Assembly: GCF_003719305.1 (NCBI RefSeq)
Contig: NZ_RARC01000025.1
Location: 1-64,000, forward strand
DNA length: 64,000 bases
Direction of reading: 5' to 3'
Source: Mycolicibacterium stellerae
GTDB taxonomy: Bacteria > Actinomycetota > Actinomycetes > Mycobacteriales > Mycobacteriaceae
The notes under the pieces were generated by a model, which saw nothing but the letters and a program-made list of their open reading frames with translations, had not been told where the DNA came from and did no database searches. Shown here one piece after another: positions 26,050 to 34,282 of the stretch (position 1 is its first letter; each line of letters starts with the position of its first letter). A program made the translations under genes and the position numbers.

Positions 26050-27423
26050 TCACTCCGATTCGTGGGGAACTGTCAGGTCGGGCACCGCGCGGACGTCGGG
26101 AAGTTCCATCAGGCGCCAGCAGACAGACGCGATCTCCTCCGCGCGGGCGCCGCCGAGCACCGGGGTGGCCAGACCAACGAACTTGCCCTCCAACTGATCG
26201 TCGGTCATCGGGTTGTCGGGTGTGCCCAGGTTGTGGGCGACATGGCGCTCGAGCGTGCGACCGTCTTTCAGCGTCAACACGATTCGAGCCGAGTCCTTGC
26301 CTTGTCCGTCATCGGTGTAGACGCGCACCCGCTCGCGCAGGCCCGCCAGCGCCGGATCGGCCACCCGCTCGTCGGTGAACTGGTCGAGCAGCGCCGCTCC
26401 GTCGGCCAGCGCGACCGCGAGCACGTGGTAGATGCTGAACTTCCCCTGCAAACCGGTCTGTGGTTCGTTCAGCCCGGTCGTCGACTTGACGTAGTCGTGC
26501 ACGTAGGCGTCCACGGACGCGACGTCGTCTTGGCCGAGGCCGTGCTCGGCACGCAACTCGAGCAGCGCCTGCGCGGGCGGATGGGTGAGCGAGCCGCACG
26601 CATAGGGCTTGAAGCCGTCGCGGGGCAGATACCACGTCGTGCCGAGACCGTCGACGGCCCGCGCCGGTACCGGGTCGGGCGAGAACAGGTGCAGAAACCC
26701 GCGATGCCCCTCGATGGACTCGGGGCTGGAGGTGAAGCCGTCGCGCGCGAGGAATCCGGACAACAGCCCGTCCATGGCGGCCTTGCCGGGGTGCAGCGAC
26801 TTGCCCATCGACCCGTAGACCACCTTCATCCCCGCCGCCTGGGTGGCGCCGGTTCCGATCGCGGCCAGTGTCTGCTCGGGTGACAGGTTCAGCAGTCGCG
26901 CGGTGGCCGCGGCGGCGCCCACGTGACCAACGGTTCCTGTGACGTGCCAGCCCGCGTCGTAATGGCCCGGCCCGGCGGCGACGGCGACCCGCGTCTGCAC
27001 TTCGAAACCGGCGACGAACGCCTCGACGGCGGCCTCACCGGAGACGGGGACCAGTTCGGCGGCGGCGACGATGGCGGGCCACAGCGGGGCGCTGCCGTGG
27101 ATCGTGGTGCGGTCGGGGTTGAAGGTGTCGTCGAAGTCGAGCACGTGCGCGGCGATTCCGTTGGCCAACGCGGCGTAGCCGGCCCCGGCGCGCTGGCGGG
27201 TGCCGACGATGGGCGCGGTGCGTGATCCGTCGCCGGCATCCAGCGCACCGATCCCCGTGCGGACCCGTCGGCCCTCCGCGGTCGCCGAGCCCGCGACGGT
27301 GCAGCCCAGCCAGTCGACCAGGCACCTCACGGCCTGGTGCACCACCTCGGCCGGAAGGTCGTCGATCCGCAGCGCCGTCGCGAAGCCGGCCAGCGTGCGG
27401 CTTACCGCCTGCTCATCGGTCAC
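26050..27423 (-). CDS. MmgE/PrpD family protein (1)
   Basis: 457 residues from a GTG at 27423 (VTDEQAVSRTLAGFATALRI). Family hallmarks: VHQAVRCLVDWLGCTVAGS, the LDFDDTFNPDRTTIHGSAPLWPA segment, WHVTGTVGHVGAAAATARLL, and YACGSLTHPPAQALLEL. The family includes 2-methylcitrate dehydratase, cis-aconitate decarboxylase and iminodisuccinate epimerase, all acting on di- or tricarboxylates. Divergent from a second MmgE/PrpD gene across 59 bases with an operator-like motif. Exact reaction unknown. Confidence 0.83.
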   Translation of the reverse strand: MTDEQAVSRTLAGFATALRIDDLPAEVVHQAVRCLVDWLGCTVAGSATAEGRRVRTGIGALDAGDGSRTAPIVGTRQRAGAGYAALANGIAAHVLDFDDTFNPDRTTIHGSAPLWPAIVAAAELVPVSGEAAVEAFVAGFEVQTRVAVAAGPGHYDAGWHVTGTVGHVGAAAATARLLNLSPEQTLAAIGTGATQAAGMKVVYGSMGKSLHPGKAAMDGLLSGFLARDGFTSSPESIEGHRGFLHLFSPDPVPARAVDGLGTTWYLPRDGFKPYACGSLTHPPAQALLELRAEHGLGQDDVASVDAYVHDYVKSTTGLNEPQTGLQGKFSIYHVLAVALADGAALLDQFTDERVADPALAGLRERVRVYTDDGQGKDSARIVLTLKDGRTLERHVAHNLGTPDNPMTDDQLEGKFVGLATPVLGGARAEEIASVCWRLMELPDVRAVPDLTVPHESE

Positions 27424-27455
27424 CGACCACTCCTGTCGGTTTGCGTCTGTGATAC

Positions 27456-27469
27456 GGAAATGATTTCTG
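27456..27469. promoter_or_regulatory. Shared 14-bp operator motif, copy 1 (MmgE/PrpD pair)
   Basis: GGAAATGATTTCTG in the 59-base gap between the two divergent MmgE/PrpD genes. It has symmetry GGAAA-N3-TTTCT and matches the motif also seen at 34157-34170 and 36699-36712. It is framed by two direct repeats TCTGTGATAC (27446-27455) and TCTGTTATAC (27466-27475), spaced 20 bases start to start. The local IclR protein is the likely binder (inference). Confidence 0.5.
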
Positions 27470-27482
27470 TTATACAGATTAC

Positions 27483-28862
27483 ATGGCCAGCACCCTCTCG
27501 GACTACGACGATCGGACTTCCACCGAGACACGGACCCTGCTCGACTTCGTTGCGCGCACGCCTGCCGATGCGGTGCCCGCCGACGTGCTGCACGAGAGCA
27601 CCCGATGCCTGCTCGATCACCTCGGGCTTGCCATCGCGGGCGCCGCGGAACCGGCCGCAGCCATCGCGAGGGATCAGTGCCGCATCCTCGGCGGCGACCC
27701 GCAGGCAATGGCCATCGGCACAGGCGAGCGACTGCGGGTCACCGATGCCGCCTTGGTGAATGGAATCGCCTGCCACGCGCTGGATTTCGATGACACCCAT
27801 GTCCCTACCATTCTGCATCCGACGACACCGCTGTACGCCGCGGGCACGGCGCTTGCCGAGTGGCGGGGCAGGAGCGGCATCGAGTTGCTTGCCGCGCACT
27901 CGTTCGGTTACGAGCTCGCCGCCAGGGTCAGCAACGCGCTCTATCCCGAGCATTACGACGCGGGCTGGCACATGACGGGAACCACCGGCGCGCTGGCGTC
28001 GGCGACGGTGTCGATCCGGCTGCTCGGCCTCGAGGGTGTGGCCGCGACGCACTGCCTTAGCATCGCGGCCACGCAGGCCTGCGGTCACCGCGAACAGTTC
28101 GGCACGATGACCAAGCCGTTCCACGCCGGGCACGCCGCCCAGGCAGGCGTGTGGGCAGGCCTGCTGGCCGCAGGCGGGTTCACCGCAACGCCGGATCCGC
28201 TTCAGGGCCGGCGCGCCATGTTCGCCGTGATGTCGTCGACCAGCAAGCCCGCCGACCTGGTGGACGGTCTCGGTGACCGCTGGCAGATCTTCGACAACGG
28301 GGTGAAGCCGTATGCATGCGGCGTGGTGATCCATCCGGCCATCGACGCCGTCCGCGACCTCGCCGTTCGCAAAGGCTTGACCGCCGACCGGATCGACAAG
28401 ATCGAGCTGCACGTGCACCCGCTGGTTCGCGAACTCACCGGAAAGACCGATCCCCGAACCGGTTTGGAGGGCAAATTCTCTGTGACGTTTGCGTGCGCCA
28501 TCGCGCTGCTGGAAGGCAGGGCAGGCGAGCAGGAGTTCTCCGACACCGCCGTCTACCGCGACGACGTCCGTGCGCTGATGGCCAAGATCGAGGTCGTCCC
28601 CGATGCCGACGTGCCGCACACGCAGGCCGGTGCTACCGCGCTCACCAGTGCCGGCGAGACGGTGAAAACGTGGGTCGATCACGCGCGTGGCACCCCGGGT
28701 AACCGGCTGAGCGACGACGATCTCGCCCACAAGTTCCACGGGCTCGCCGACGGGGTCATCGGGCGCGATCGCGCGGAAAGGCTTGCCGAAGCGGTCTTTT
28801 CGCTCAGGAGCACCGGCACAGTGGAAGCGCTGCTCGAGCTCACCACGCCTGCGACGCGCTGA
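27483..28862 (+). CDS. MmgE/PrpD family protein (2)
   Basis: 459 residues, ATG at 27483. Motifs parallel the other two copies (CLLDHLGLAIAGAAE, HALDFDDTHVPTILHPTTPLYAAG, WHMTGTTGALASATVSIRLL, YACGVVIHPAIDAV), but it is clearly diverged: the His-Gly-Ser after the DFDDT motif of copies 1 and 3 is replaced by His-Pro-Thr. It may therefore act on a different carboxylate. The 3' end overlaps the convergent SDR gene by 23 bases. Confidence 0.82.
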   Translation: MASTLSDYDDRTSTETRTLLDFVARTPADAVPADVLHESTRCLLDHLGLAIAGAAEPAAAIARDQCRILGGDPQAMAIGTGERLRVTDAALVNGIACHALDFDDTHVPTILHPTTPLYAAGTALAEWRGRSGIELLAAHSFGYELAARVSNALYPEHYDAGWHMTGTTGALASATVSIRLLGLEGVAATHCLSIAATQACGHREQFGTMTKPFHAGHAAQAGVWAGLLAAGGFTATPDPLQGRRAMFAVMSSTSKPADLVDGLGDRWQIFDNGVKPYACGVVIHPAIDAVRDLAVRKGLTADRIDKIELHVHPLVRELTGKTDPRTGLEGKFSVTFACAIALLEGRAGEQEFSDTAVYRDDVRALMAKIEVVPDADVPHTQAGATALTSAGETVKTWVDHARGTPGNRLSDDDLAHKFHGLADGVIGRDRAERLAEAVFSLRSTGTVEALLELTTPATR

Positions 28863-29559
28863 CCACCTCTGCGCCGTCGCAGTCGACGTGTACCACGGTG
28901 CCGGTCAGCTCGGAGGCGTCGGCGAAGGCCAGACGCGTGACCTGCGAGGCTATTTCGGCGCGGCACCGGTCCAGCGCCTGCCCGCCTGAATCGACGCCGG
29001 GCGACACGGCGTTGACGGCCACCCCCTTGTCCCGCAGTGCCTCGGCAAGTGCCACGGTGAGCCCGAGCAGACCATGCTTGGCCGCCGAAAGGTGCACCCG
29101 CTCCGGATCGCCCGCCAGCGCATTGCGGCCGAGAATGTTGACGATGCGCCCACCGGGAATGAGGGCGGGCAGCGCGTGCCGGACGCACCGGAATGCGCCG
29201 TCGAGCGTCACCGAGCGGACCTGATACCAGTCGTCCTCGGTGATCGCCTCGACCCGCTGACGCGGACGGTAGGACGCGTTGTTGACGAGGACCCGCAGCC
29301 GACCTCGCGCGGCGATACCGTCGAACATGTGCCGCACCGCGGACGGATCGGTGATGTTGGCGGTCACGGTGAATGCGTGTCCGCCTCGGGCGCGGATTTC
29401 CGCGGCCACCGCGTCGGCCCGCCCGGTATGGGCCCTGGTATTGACGGCCACCGTAAGTCCCTCCGCGGCAAGCTGTTCGGCGATCACCGCGCCAAGACCG
29501 CTGCCCGCCCCGGTGACCAGAGCGATCTCTGGTGTGGAGTCAGCCATCTGAGGCGTCAT
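28840..29559 (-). CDS. SDR-family protein lacking the canonical catalytic residues
   Basis: 239 residues from the ATG at 29559 (another ATG at 29547 is possible). The Rossmann motif is intact (ALVTGAGSGLGAVIAEQLA, LVNNAS). The YxxxK motif reads L157-S-A-A-K161, with Leu in place of Tyr, and the usual catalytic Ser region reads NILGRNAL with Gly. It can probably bind NAD(P) but may not catalyse classical dehydrogenation. It is the last gene of the tctBAC-mmgE3 operon, overlapping mmgE3 by 20 bases. It could be a dehydratase/epimerase variant or a degenerate enzyme. Confidence 0.75.
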   Translation of the reverse strand: MTPQMADSTPEIALVTGAGSGLGAVIAEQLAAEGLTVAVNTRAHTGRADAVAAEIRARGGHAFTVTANITDPSAVRHMFDGIAARGRLRVLVNNASYRPRQRVEAITEDDWYQVRSVTLDGAFRCVRHALPALIPGGRIVNILGRNALAGDPERVHLSAAKHGLLGLTVALAEALRDKGVAVNAVSPGVDSGGQALDRCRAEIASQVTRLAFADASELTGTVVHVDCDGAEVVSASQAW

Positions 29560-30931
29560 GTCGCCGCCCGGGCGCCTCGTGCGGCACGGTTTGCGCGAGC
29601 AGCTCCGAGACGTCGTCGAGTTCGTCGAGCCGCCAACAGGTCGCCAACAGCCGTTCGGTCCGCTCGGCGCCAAGCACGGGACCCACCAGTTCGCGGAACT
29701 TCGCGTCGAGCTCGTCGTCGTCGAGCGGGGCCGACGGCGTCCCGCGGTTGCCCCGCACCTGGACGGCCAACGACTGCCCGGAGGCCAGCGTGATCTCGAC
29801 GTCGGCGTCCTGCTTGCCCAGCGCCGGATCACTGACCACCTTGACGCGGTCGCGCAGGTCGACCACGTCGGGTCTGGTCAGGATCGCGTGCGCCAGCTCG
29901 TCGGGCCCGAGCCGACGAAAGATGGCTGCCGCAGCCGCGCAGTGGCGCAGGCTGAATTTCGCCTGCATGGGGGTGGACGGCTGCGGCAGGTCTGTGAAGC
30001 GCGCCGCCGGTGCGGAGACGCGGATGTCGATGCCGGTCACGTCGCCAGGCACGAGATCGTTCTCCGTCATCAGGGCGATCACGCCGTCGATCATCGGGTG
30101 GGTCAGCGAACCGCTCGGGTAGAGCTTGTATCCGTTGCTGGTCAGGTTCCAGGTTTCGCCGAGGCCCGCGCTGATCTTTTCCGGCGCCGGCTCGTCACTC
30201 ATCACCGCGAGGTAGCCGTAGTCGCCCTCGAGCGCCTTGGCCCCCGACGTCAGCTGTTGGGCGGCAAGCGTCGCGGCGAGCACACCGTCCATCGCCGCCT
30301 TGCCGGGATGCATGCTCTTGAGGTCACTGCCCGCCATGATGCGCAGCCCAGCCGCCTGCGTAGCCCCCGCGGCGATCGCGTGCTCGATCTCCTTGCGGCC
30401 CAACCCCATCGTGCGTGCTGCTGCCGCCGCCGCGCCGACATGGCCGGACGTGCCGGTGACATGCCAGCCGACGTCGTAGTGGGTCTGCCCGGCGGCGTGC
30501 GCGACCCGTGTCTCGACTTCGAAGCCGACCGCGAAGCTCGCCAGCGCGTCGCGTCCGGCGACCGTCCTGGTGTCGGCGACCGCGAGGATCGCCGGCCACA
30601 CCGAACAGCTCCCGTGCACGGTCGTCCCCGGCGGGTTGTACACATCGTCGAGGTCAAGGACATGCGAGGCGAACGCGTTGAGGAAGGCGGCGAACGGAGG
30701 TGACGCCCGCATGCTGACCCCGACTACCGTTGCCGCGCCGCCACTTTCGCCGGCGGCGACCGCGTCTCTTGCCCGGCGGGTGGCGTCGTCCGTCGACCCG
30801 CTCACCGAGACCCCGATGTGGTCGACAAGGGCGCGCCGAGCGGCGTGCAGAACCGGTTCGGGTATCTGCTCGCGCTGATGCTCGGCGACGAACCTGGCGA
30901 GAAGCGACGTCGGACCGTCACCTTGGGTCAC
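29540..30931 (-). CDS. MmgE/PrpD family protein (3)
   Basis: 463 residues, closely resembling copy 1: LDLDDVYNPPGTTVHGSCSVWPA, YDVGWHVTGTSGHVGAAAAAARTM, AAGATQAAGLRIMAGSDLKSMHPGKAAMDG, YPSGSLTHPMIDGV. It starts inside the end of tctC (4-base overlap) and ends inside the SDR gene, so it is co-translated with the Tct importer. The expected substrate is therefore an imported di- or tricarboxylate. Copies 1 and 3 may be recent paralogs with split roles. Confidence 0.84.
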   Translation of the reverse strand: MTQGDGPTSLLARFVAEHQREQIPEPVLHAARRALVDHIGVSVSGSTDDATRRARDAVAAGESGGAATVVGVSMRASPPFAAFLNAFASHVLDLDDVYNPPGTTVHGSCSVWPAILAVADTRTVAGRDALASFAVGFEVETRVAHAAGQTHYDVGWHVTGTSGHVGAAAAAARTMGLGRKEIEHAIAAGATQAAGLRIMAGSDLKSMHPGKAAMDGVLAATLAAQQLTSGAKALEGDYGYLAVMSDEPAPEKISAGLGETWNLTSNGYKLYPSGSLTHPMIDGVIALMTENDLVPGDVTGIDIRVSAPAARFTDLPQPSTPMQAKFSLRHCAAAAAIFRRLGPDELAHAILTRPDVVDLRDRVKVVSDPALGKQDADVEITLASGQSLAVQVRGNRGTPSAPLDDDELDAKFRELVGPVLGAERTERLLATCWRLDELDDVSELLAQTVPHEAPGRRHDASDG

Positions 30932-31941
30932 TGATCCTTCCTAAGGCCCAGACCCTGCAGCAAGCCGCCGACGATGTCGGTCTGTTCTTTGAGGTACGCC
31001 TCGAACTTGTCGTCCTGAAGGTTCTGGGTGACAAGACCGTCGGACTTGGTCAGGTTCTTCCAGTCCTCGGTCTCGACCATCTTCGAGAGGTCGTCCTGGT
31101 ACTTCTGGACGGCGTCGGCTGGCATATCGGGGGCACCCATCACCGCGCGGAACTGCACGGGCACCTTCGACGAGTCGATGCCCTGCTCCGTGGTGGTGCT
31201 GACATCGGGGAAGGTGTCCAGCTTCTGATCACCGACGACCGCTATCACCTTGAGCTGACCGGCCTTCACCTGTTCGGTGACGTCGGAGGCACTGCCGAGC
31301 ATGATGTTGGCGTCGTTGCGCAGCAGAGCGGTGATCCGGGAACCGGTGTCCTCGAAGGACAGGAACTTCCACTTCGCTCCGAGGGTGTCCTGCAGCACCA
31401 GGCGGGTCAGCGCGTCGTTGGCGGTGCTGGAGCCGCCGGCCTGAACCAGCGTGTCGGGCGCGGCCTTGGCCGCGTTGACGAAGTCGGAGAACGAATTGAA
31501 CTGCGATTTCGCGTTGGTAACGATCACCTGCGGCTCGGTGGCGACCAGCGTGATCGGCGTCAGATCCGCGAGGCTGACCTTCGAGTTCGCGACGGTCATC
31601 GGGGTCGCCACCCAGGTGGGCGTCACCTGAGCGATCAAGCCCGCGTTGCCTTTTCGGTCGACCATGTAGGACATCGCACCGATCGAGTCGCCTGCGGGCA
31701 CATTGCGGACCGGCCAGTTGGTGTCGATGATCTTGTTCTCGTACATCACCTTGATCATCTGGCGGGTGAAGACGTCGCTGCCGCCGCCTACGGCGTTGTG
31801 CGTCACGACCTCCACGGGGCCGGATTTGCCTCCGCCTCCGCCTCCGCCACCTCCCCCGCTCCCGCACGCCGCGAGGGCGACGAGTGCGATGGCAGCCAGC
31901 ACGACGGTGAGCAGTTGCCTTATTCGGAACATCATCGGCAT
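30928..31941 (-). CDS. tctC: Tripartite tricarboxylate transporter substrate-binding protein TctC (Bug family)
   Basis: 337 residues. Lipoprotein signal with lipobox LAAC and Cys26, directly followed by an unusual run of ten glycines (residues about 29-38) that probably acts as a flexible tether. The Bug fold begins at PVEVVTHNAVGGGSD; the ligand loop PAGDSIGAMSYMVDRKG is recognisable. It captures a carboxylate and hands it to TctAB. Starts 30 bases after tctA; the next gene (mmgE3) overlaps its end. Confidence 0.85.
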   Translation of the reverse strand: MPMMFRIRQLLTVVLAAIALVALAACGSGGGGGGGGGGKSGPVEVVTHNAVGGGSDVFTRQMIKVMYENKIIDTNWPVRNVPAGDSIGAMSYMVDRKGNAGLIAQVTPTWVATPMTVANSKVSLADLTPITLVATEPQVIVTNAKSQFNSFSDFVNAAKAAPDTLVQAGGSSTANDALTRLVLQDTLGAKWKFLSFEDTGSRITALLRNDANIMLGSASDVTEQVKAGQLKVIAVVGDQKLDTFPDVSTTTEQGIDSSKVPVQFRAVMGAPDMPADAVQKYQDDLSKMVETEDWKNLTKSDGLVTQNLQDDKFEAYLKEQTDIVGGLLQGLGLRKDQ

Positions 31942-31971
31942 TCCTTCCTAGGGTTGACCGAAAACTTTTGA

Positions 31972-33486
31972 CTAAGCGTCGATTTCGATGACCTGCTCGC
32001 GCACCTTGCGCGCCCTTCGGCCGAACGTCAGCACCAGGAACAGCAGGACGGCCACACCGATGAGCACTGCCGAGATCGGTCGCTGAAGATAGATGATCGG
32101 ACTGTTGTCGGAGAGCAGCAGCGACTGCCTGATGGAGTTCTCCGCAATCGGACCGAGCACGAAGGCCAGAACCAGAGGTGCCGGCGGAATGTCGAGCTTG
32201 CGCATCGCATATCCGAGCAGGCCGAACACGACCAGCAGGCCGACGTCGAACAGAGAGAAGTTGACGCTGTAGACGCCGACGACGGAGATCAAGATGATCG
32301 CCGGGTACAGCACCTTGTACGGCGTGTTCAACAGCTTGGCGAAGAACGGCACCATCGGCAGGTTCATGATCAACAGCGCGATGTTGCCCAGGTACATGCT
32401 GGCGATGATCGGCCACACCACGTCGGCGTGTTCGTGGAACAGGAGGGGACCCGGGTTCAACCCATACAGTACGAGGGCGCCCAGAAGTACTGCGCCCGTG
32501 CCGGATCCAGGTATACCCATGGTCAGCAGCGGCACCATCGCCCCGCCGGTCTCCGAGTTGTTCGCCGCCTCGGGGGCAGCCACGCCCTCAATCGAGCCGT
32601 GGCCGAACTCTTCGGGAGTCTTCGACGTCTTCTTGGCGATGATGTAGGAGACGAACGAGGCGACCGTCGACCCCGCGCCGGGCAGGATGCCGATGAGGAA
32701 GCCAACGAAGCCGCCCTGCAGCATCGCGGGCGTCGACTTCTTGATGTCCGCTTTGGAGGGAAGCAGCTCGCGGAGCTTCTTGGGTACCTCGAAGAGCTTC
32801 TTCTCTGTCTTGTCTTCGATGTTCACCAGCACCTCGCCGATGGCGAAGATGCCGACGGAGAGCGCAATGAACTCGATGCCGCCCGCGAGCTCGATCTGGC
32901 CTCCGGTGAAGCGTTGTTCACCGGAGAACAGGTCGGTGCCGATCGTCGCGAGGAACAGCCCGATGAACATCGAGATGAAGCCCTTGAGGATCGAGTCGCC
33001 TGCCAACATGATCACCAGCAGCAGCGCGAACACCATCAGCGCGGAGTACTCGGGTGGCCCGAAGTTCACCGCGACGTCGGCCGCGATCGGCGCGAGGAAC
33101 GTCAGGCCGATGACGCCGATTGTGCCCGCCACGAACGAGCCGATCGCGGCGATGCCGAGCGCCTGGCCCGCACGGCCCTGTTTGGCCATCTCGTAGCCGT
33201 CGATACAGGTGACGACCGATGACGACTCGCCGGGGATGTTGAGCAGGATCGACGTCGTCGAGCCACCGTACTTCGCGCCGTAGTAGATGCCTGCCATCAT
33301 GATCAGGCCGGTCGCCGGGTCGAACCCGGTCGCGATGGGCAACAGGATCGAGATCGTGGCGGGCGGGCCGAGCCCGGGCAGGATGCCGACGAGGGTACCG
33401 AGCAGGCAGCCGACGAGAAGCCACAGCAGGTTGGTCGGCGTGATGGCGGCCTGAAGGCCGTGCAGCAGCCCCTCGAACGCGTTCAC
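31972..33486 (-). CDS. tctA: Tripartite tricarboxylate transporter large membrane subunit TctA
   Basis: 504 residues, about twelve membrane segments. The TctA signature is present near the N-terminus (LVGCLLGTLVGILPGLGPPATISILLPIATGFDP) and repeated at mid-protein (GFLIGILPGAGSTVASFVSYIIAKKTSK). It forms the transport channel of the secondary, cation-coupled Tct system. Starts 31 bases after tctB. Confidence 0.9.
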   Translation of the reverse strand: MNAFEGLLHGLQAAITPTNLLWLLVGCLLGTLVGILPGLGPPATISILLPIATGFDPATGLIMMAGIYYGAKYGGSTTSILLNIPGESSSVVTCIDGYEMAKQGRAGQALGIAAIGSFVAGTIGVIGLTFLAPIAADVAVNFGPPEYSALMVFALLLVIMLAGDSILKGFISMFIGLFLATIGTDLFSGEQRFTGGQIELAGGIEFIALSVGIFAIGEVLVNIEDKTEKKLFEVPKKLRELLPSKADIKKSTPAMLQGGFVGFLIGILPGAGSTVASFVSYIIAKKTSKTPEEFGHGSIEGVAAPEAANNSETGGAMVPLLTMGIPGSGTGAVLLGALVLYGLNPGPLLFHEHADVVWPIIASMYLGNIALLIMNLPMVPFFAKLLNTPYKVLYPAIILISVVGVYSVNFSLFDVGLLVVFGLLGYAMRKLDIPPAPLVLAFVLGPIAENSIRQSLLLSDNSPIIYLQRPISAVLIGVAVLLFLVLTFGRRARKVREQVIEIDA

Positions 33487-33517
33487 CGGCGGGCCTCGCC
33501 GAAGTCACCGAAGTCGT

Positions 33518-34123
33518 TCAGTACCACAGGGTTCCTCCGGGGAGTTGCACTTCGAGCAGGGTGTCGAACAGCACGTACATCGCGGGCGGGACCAGCAGCA
33601 GGGTGACGATCAGCGGGATGGAGCGGATGCGCTCGATCGCCATGATCAGCAGCACGAAGACCTCGCCTGCGAGCAGGAAGCCGAGCGGTTCGATGAGGAA
33701 CCCGCAGACCACGAGCGCGCCCCAGACCAGCAGCGCCCGGCCCATCTGGCGCGGGTGCAGAGACAGGGTCGGCGCTTCGCCGCGGCGCGCCTTTCCACCG
33801 AACGCCCACGCCCCGGTCAGCAGCAGCCCAAGCACGATCAGGCAGCTGGTCAGCAGCACCGGAAGGTAGCCGGGGCCCGGTTCGCCGTTGGGACCGCGGA
33901 ACGCGAGTTCGGTGATGCTGCGATACAGCAGCCAGGCCCCGACGCAGGCGATGACCAGGCCGAGGACTATGTGGACCACACGGGTGGTGCGCTGATCGCG
34001 GGCATGGTCGGCGTCGTCGACCGGGCCGCCGACGTCGACGACGTCCGGCGGCGTGACGTCGGCGACCGGCTTGCGGTTGTCGCCGGGCGAGGCTTTCGCC
34101 TTCGGTTGAACGTCCTGATCCAT
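33518..34123 (-). CDS. tctB: Tripartite tricarboxylate transporter small membrane subunit TctB
   Basis: 201 residues from the ATG at 34123, chosen for its GAAGAGG ribosome site; the frame continues upstream to 34210, but that part crosses the promoter region. A hydrophilic N-terminal about 60 residues is followed by four membrane helices (HIVLGLVIACVGAWLLY, VLLTSCLIVLGLLLTG, ALLVWGALVVCGFLIEPLGFLLAGEVFVLLI, IVTLLLVPPAMYVLF), typical of TctB/DUF1468. First gene of the tctBAC-mmgE3-SDR operon. Confidence 0.83.
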   Translation of the reverse strand: MDQDVQPKAKASPGDNRKPVADVTPPDVVDVGGPVDDADHARDQRTTRVVHIVLGLVIACVGAWLLYRSITELAFRGPNGEPGPGYLPVLLTSCLIVLGLLLTGAWAFGGKARRGEAPTLSLHPRQMGRALLVWGALVVCGFLIEPLGFLLAGEVFVLLIMAIERIRSIPLIVTLLLVPPAMYVLFDTLLEVQLPGGTLWY

Positions 34124-34156
34124 GCAGAACCTCTTCGGTAACCAATTCTTCATGCT

Positions 34157-34170
34157 GGACACATTTTCTG
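34157..34170. promoter_or_regulatory. Shared 14-bp operator motif, copy 2 (tctB/iclR region)
   Basis: GGACACATTTTCTG, 34 bases upstream of the tctB ATG in the tctB-iclR divergent gap. It shares the consensus RGAMAYRWTTTCTG with copies at 27456 and 36699, though its left half-site is the weakest of the three. Consistent with IclR control of the importer (inference). Confidence 0.4.
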
Positions 34171-34282
34171 GCTGTAGGAAAAAGTTAGGACTACGGCGGC
34201 GATGTGTCAAGCATCACTTTGACGCGACATCGAGGCGCGGCGAGTTGGCAAACACCTGGATGGATGGCGGTAGGCTTCTTCT

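Noticed and set aside
27420..28739. A 439-codon open frame antisense to MmgE/PrpD gene 2
   Set aside because: Mirror frame in GC-rich DNA with no recognisable protein features; the sense frame has clear family motifs.
29558..30703. A 381-codon open frame antisense to MmgE/PrpD gene 3
   Set aside because: Low-complexity Arg/Gly/Val translation, overlapping a convincing gene; treated as a shadow.
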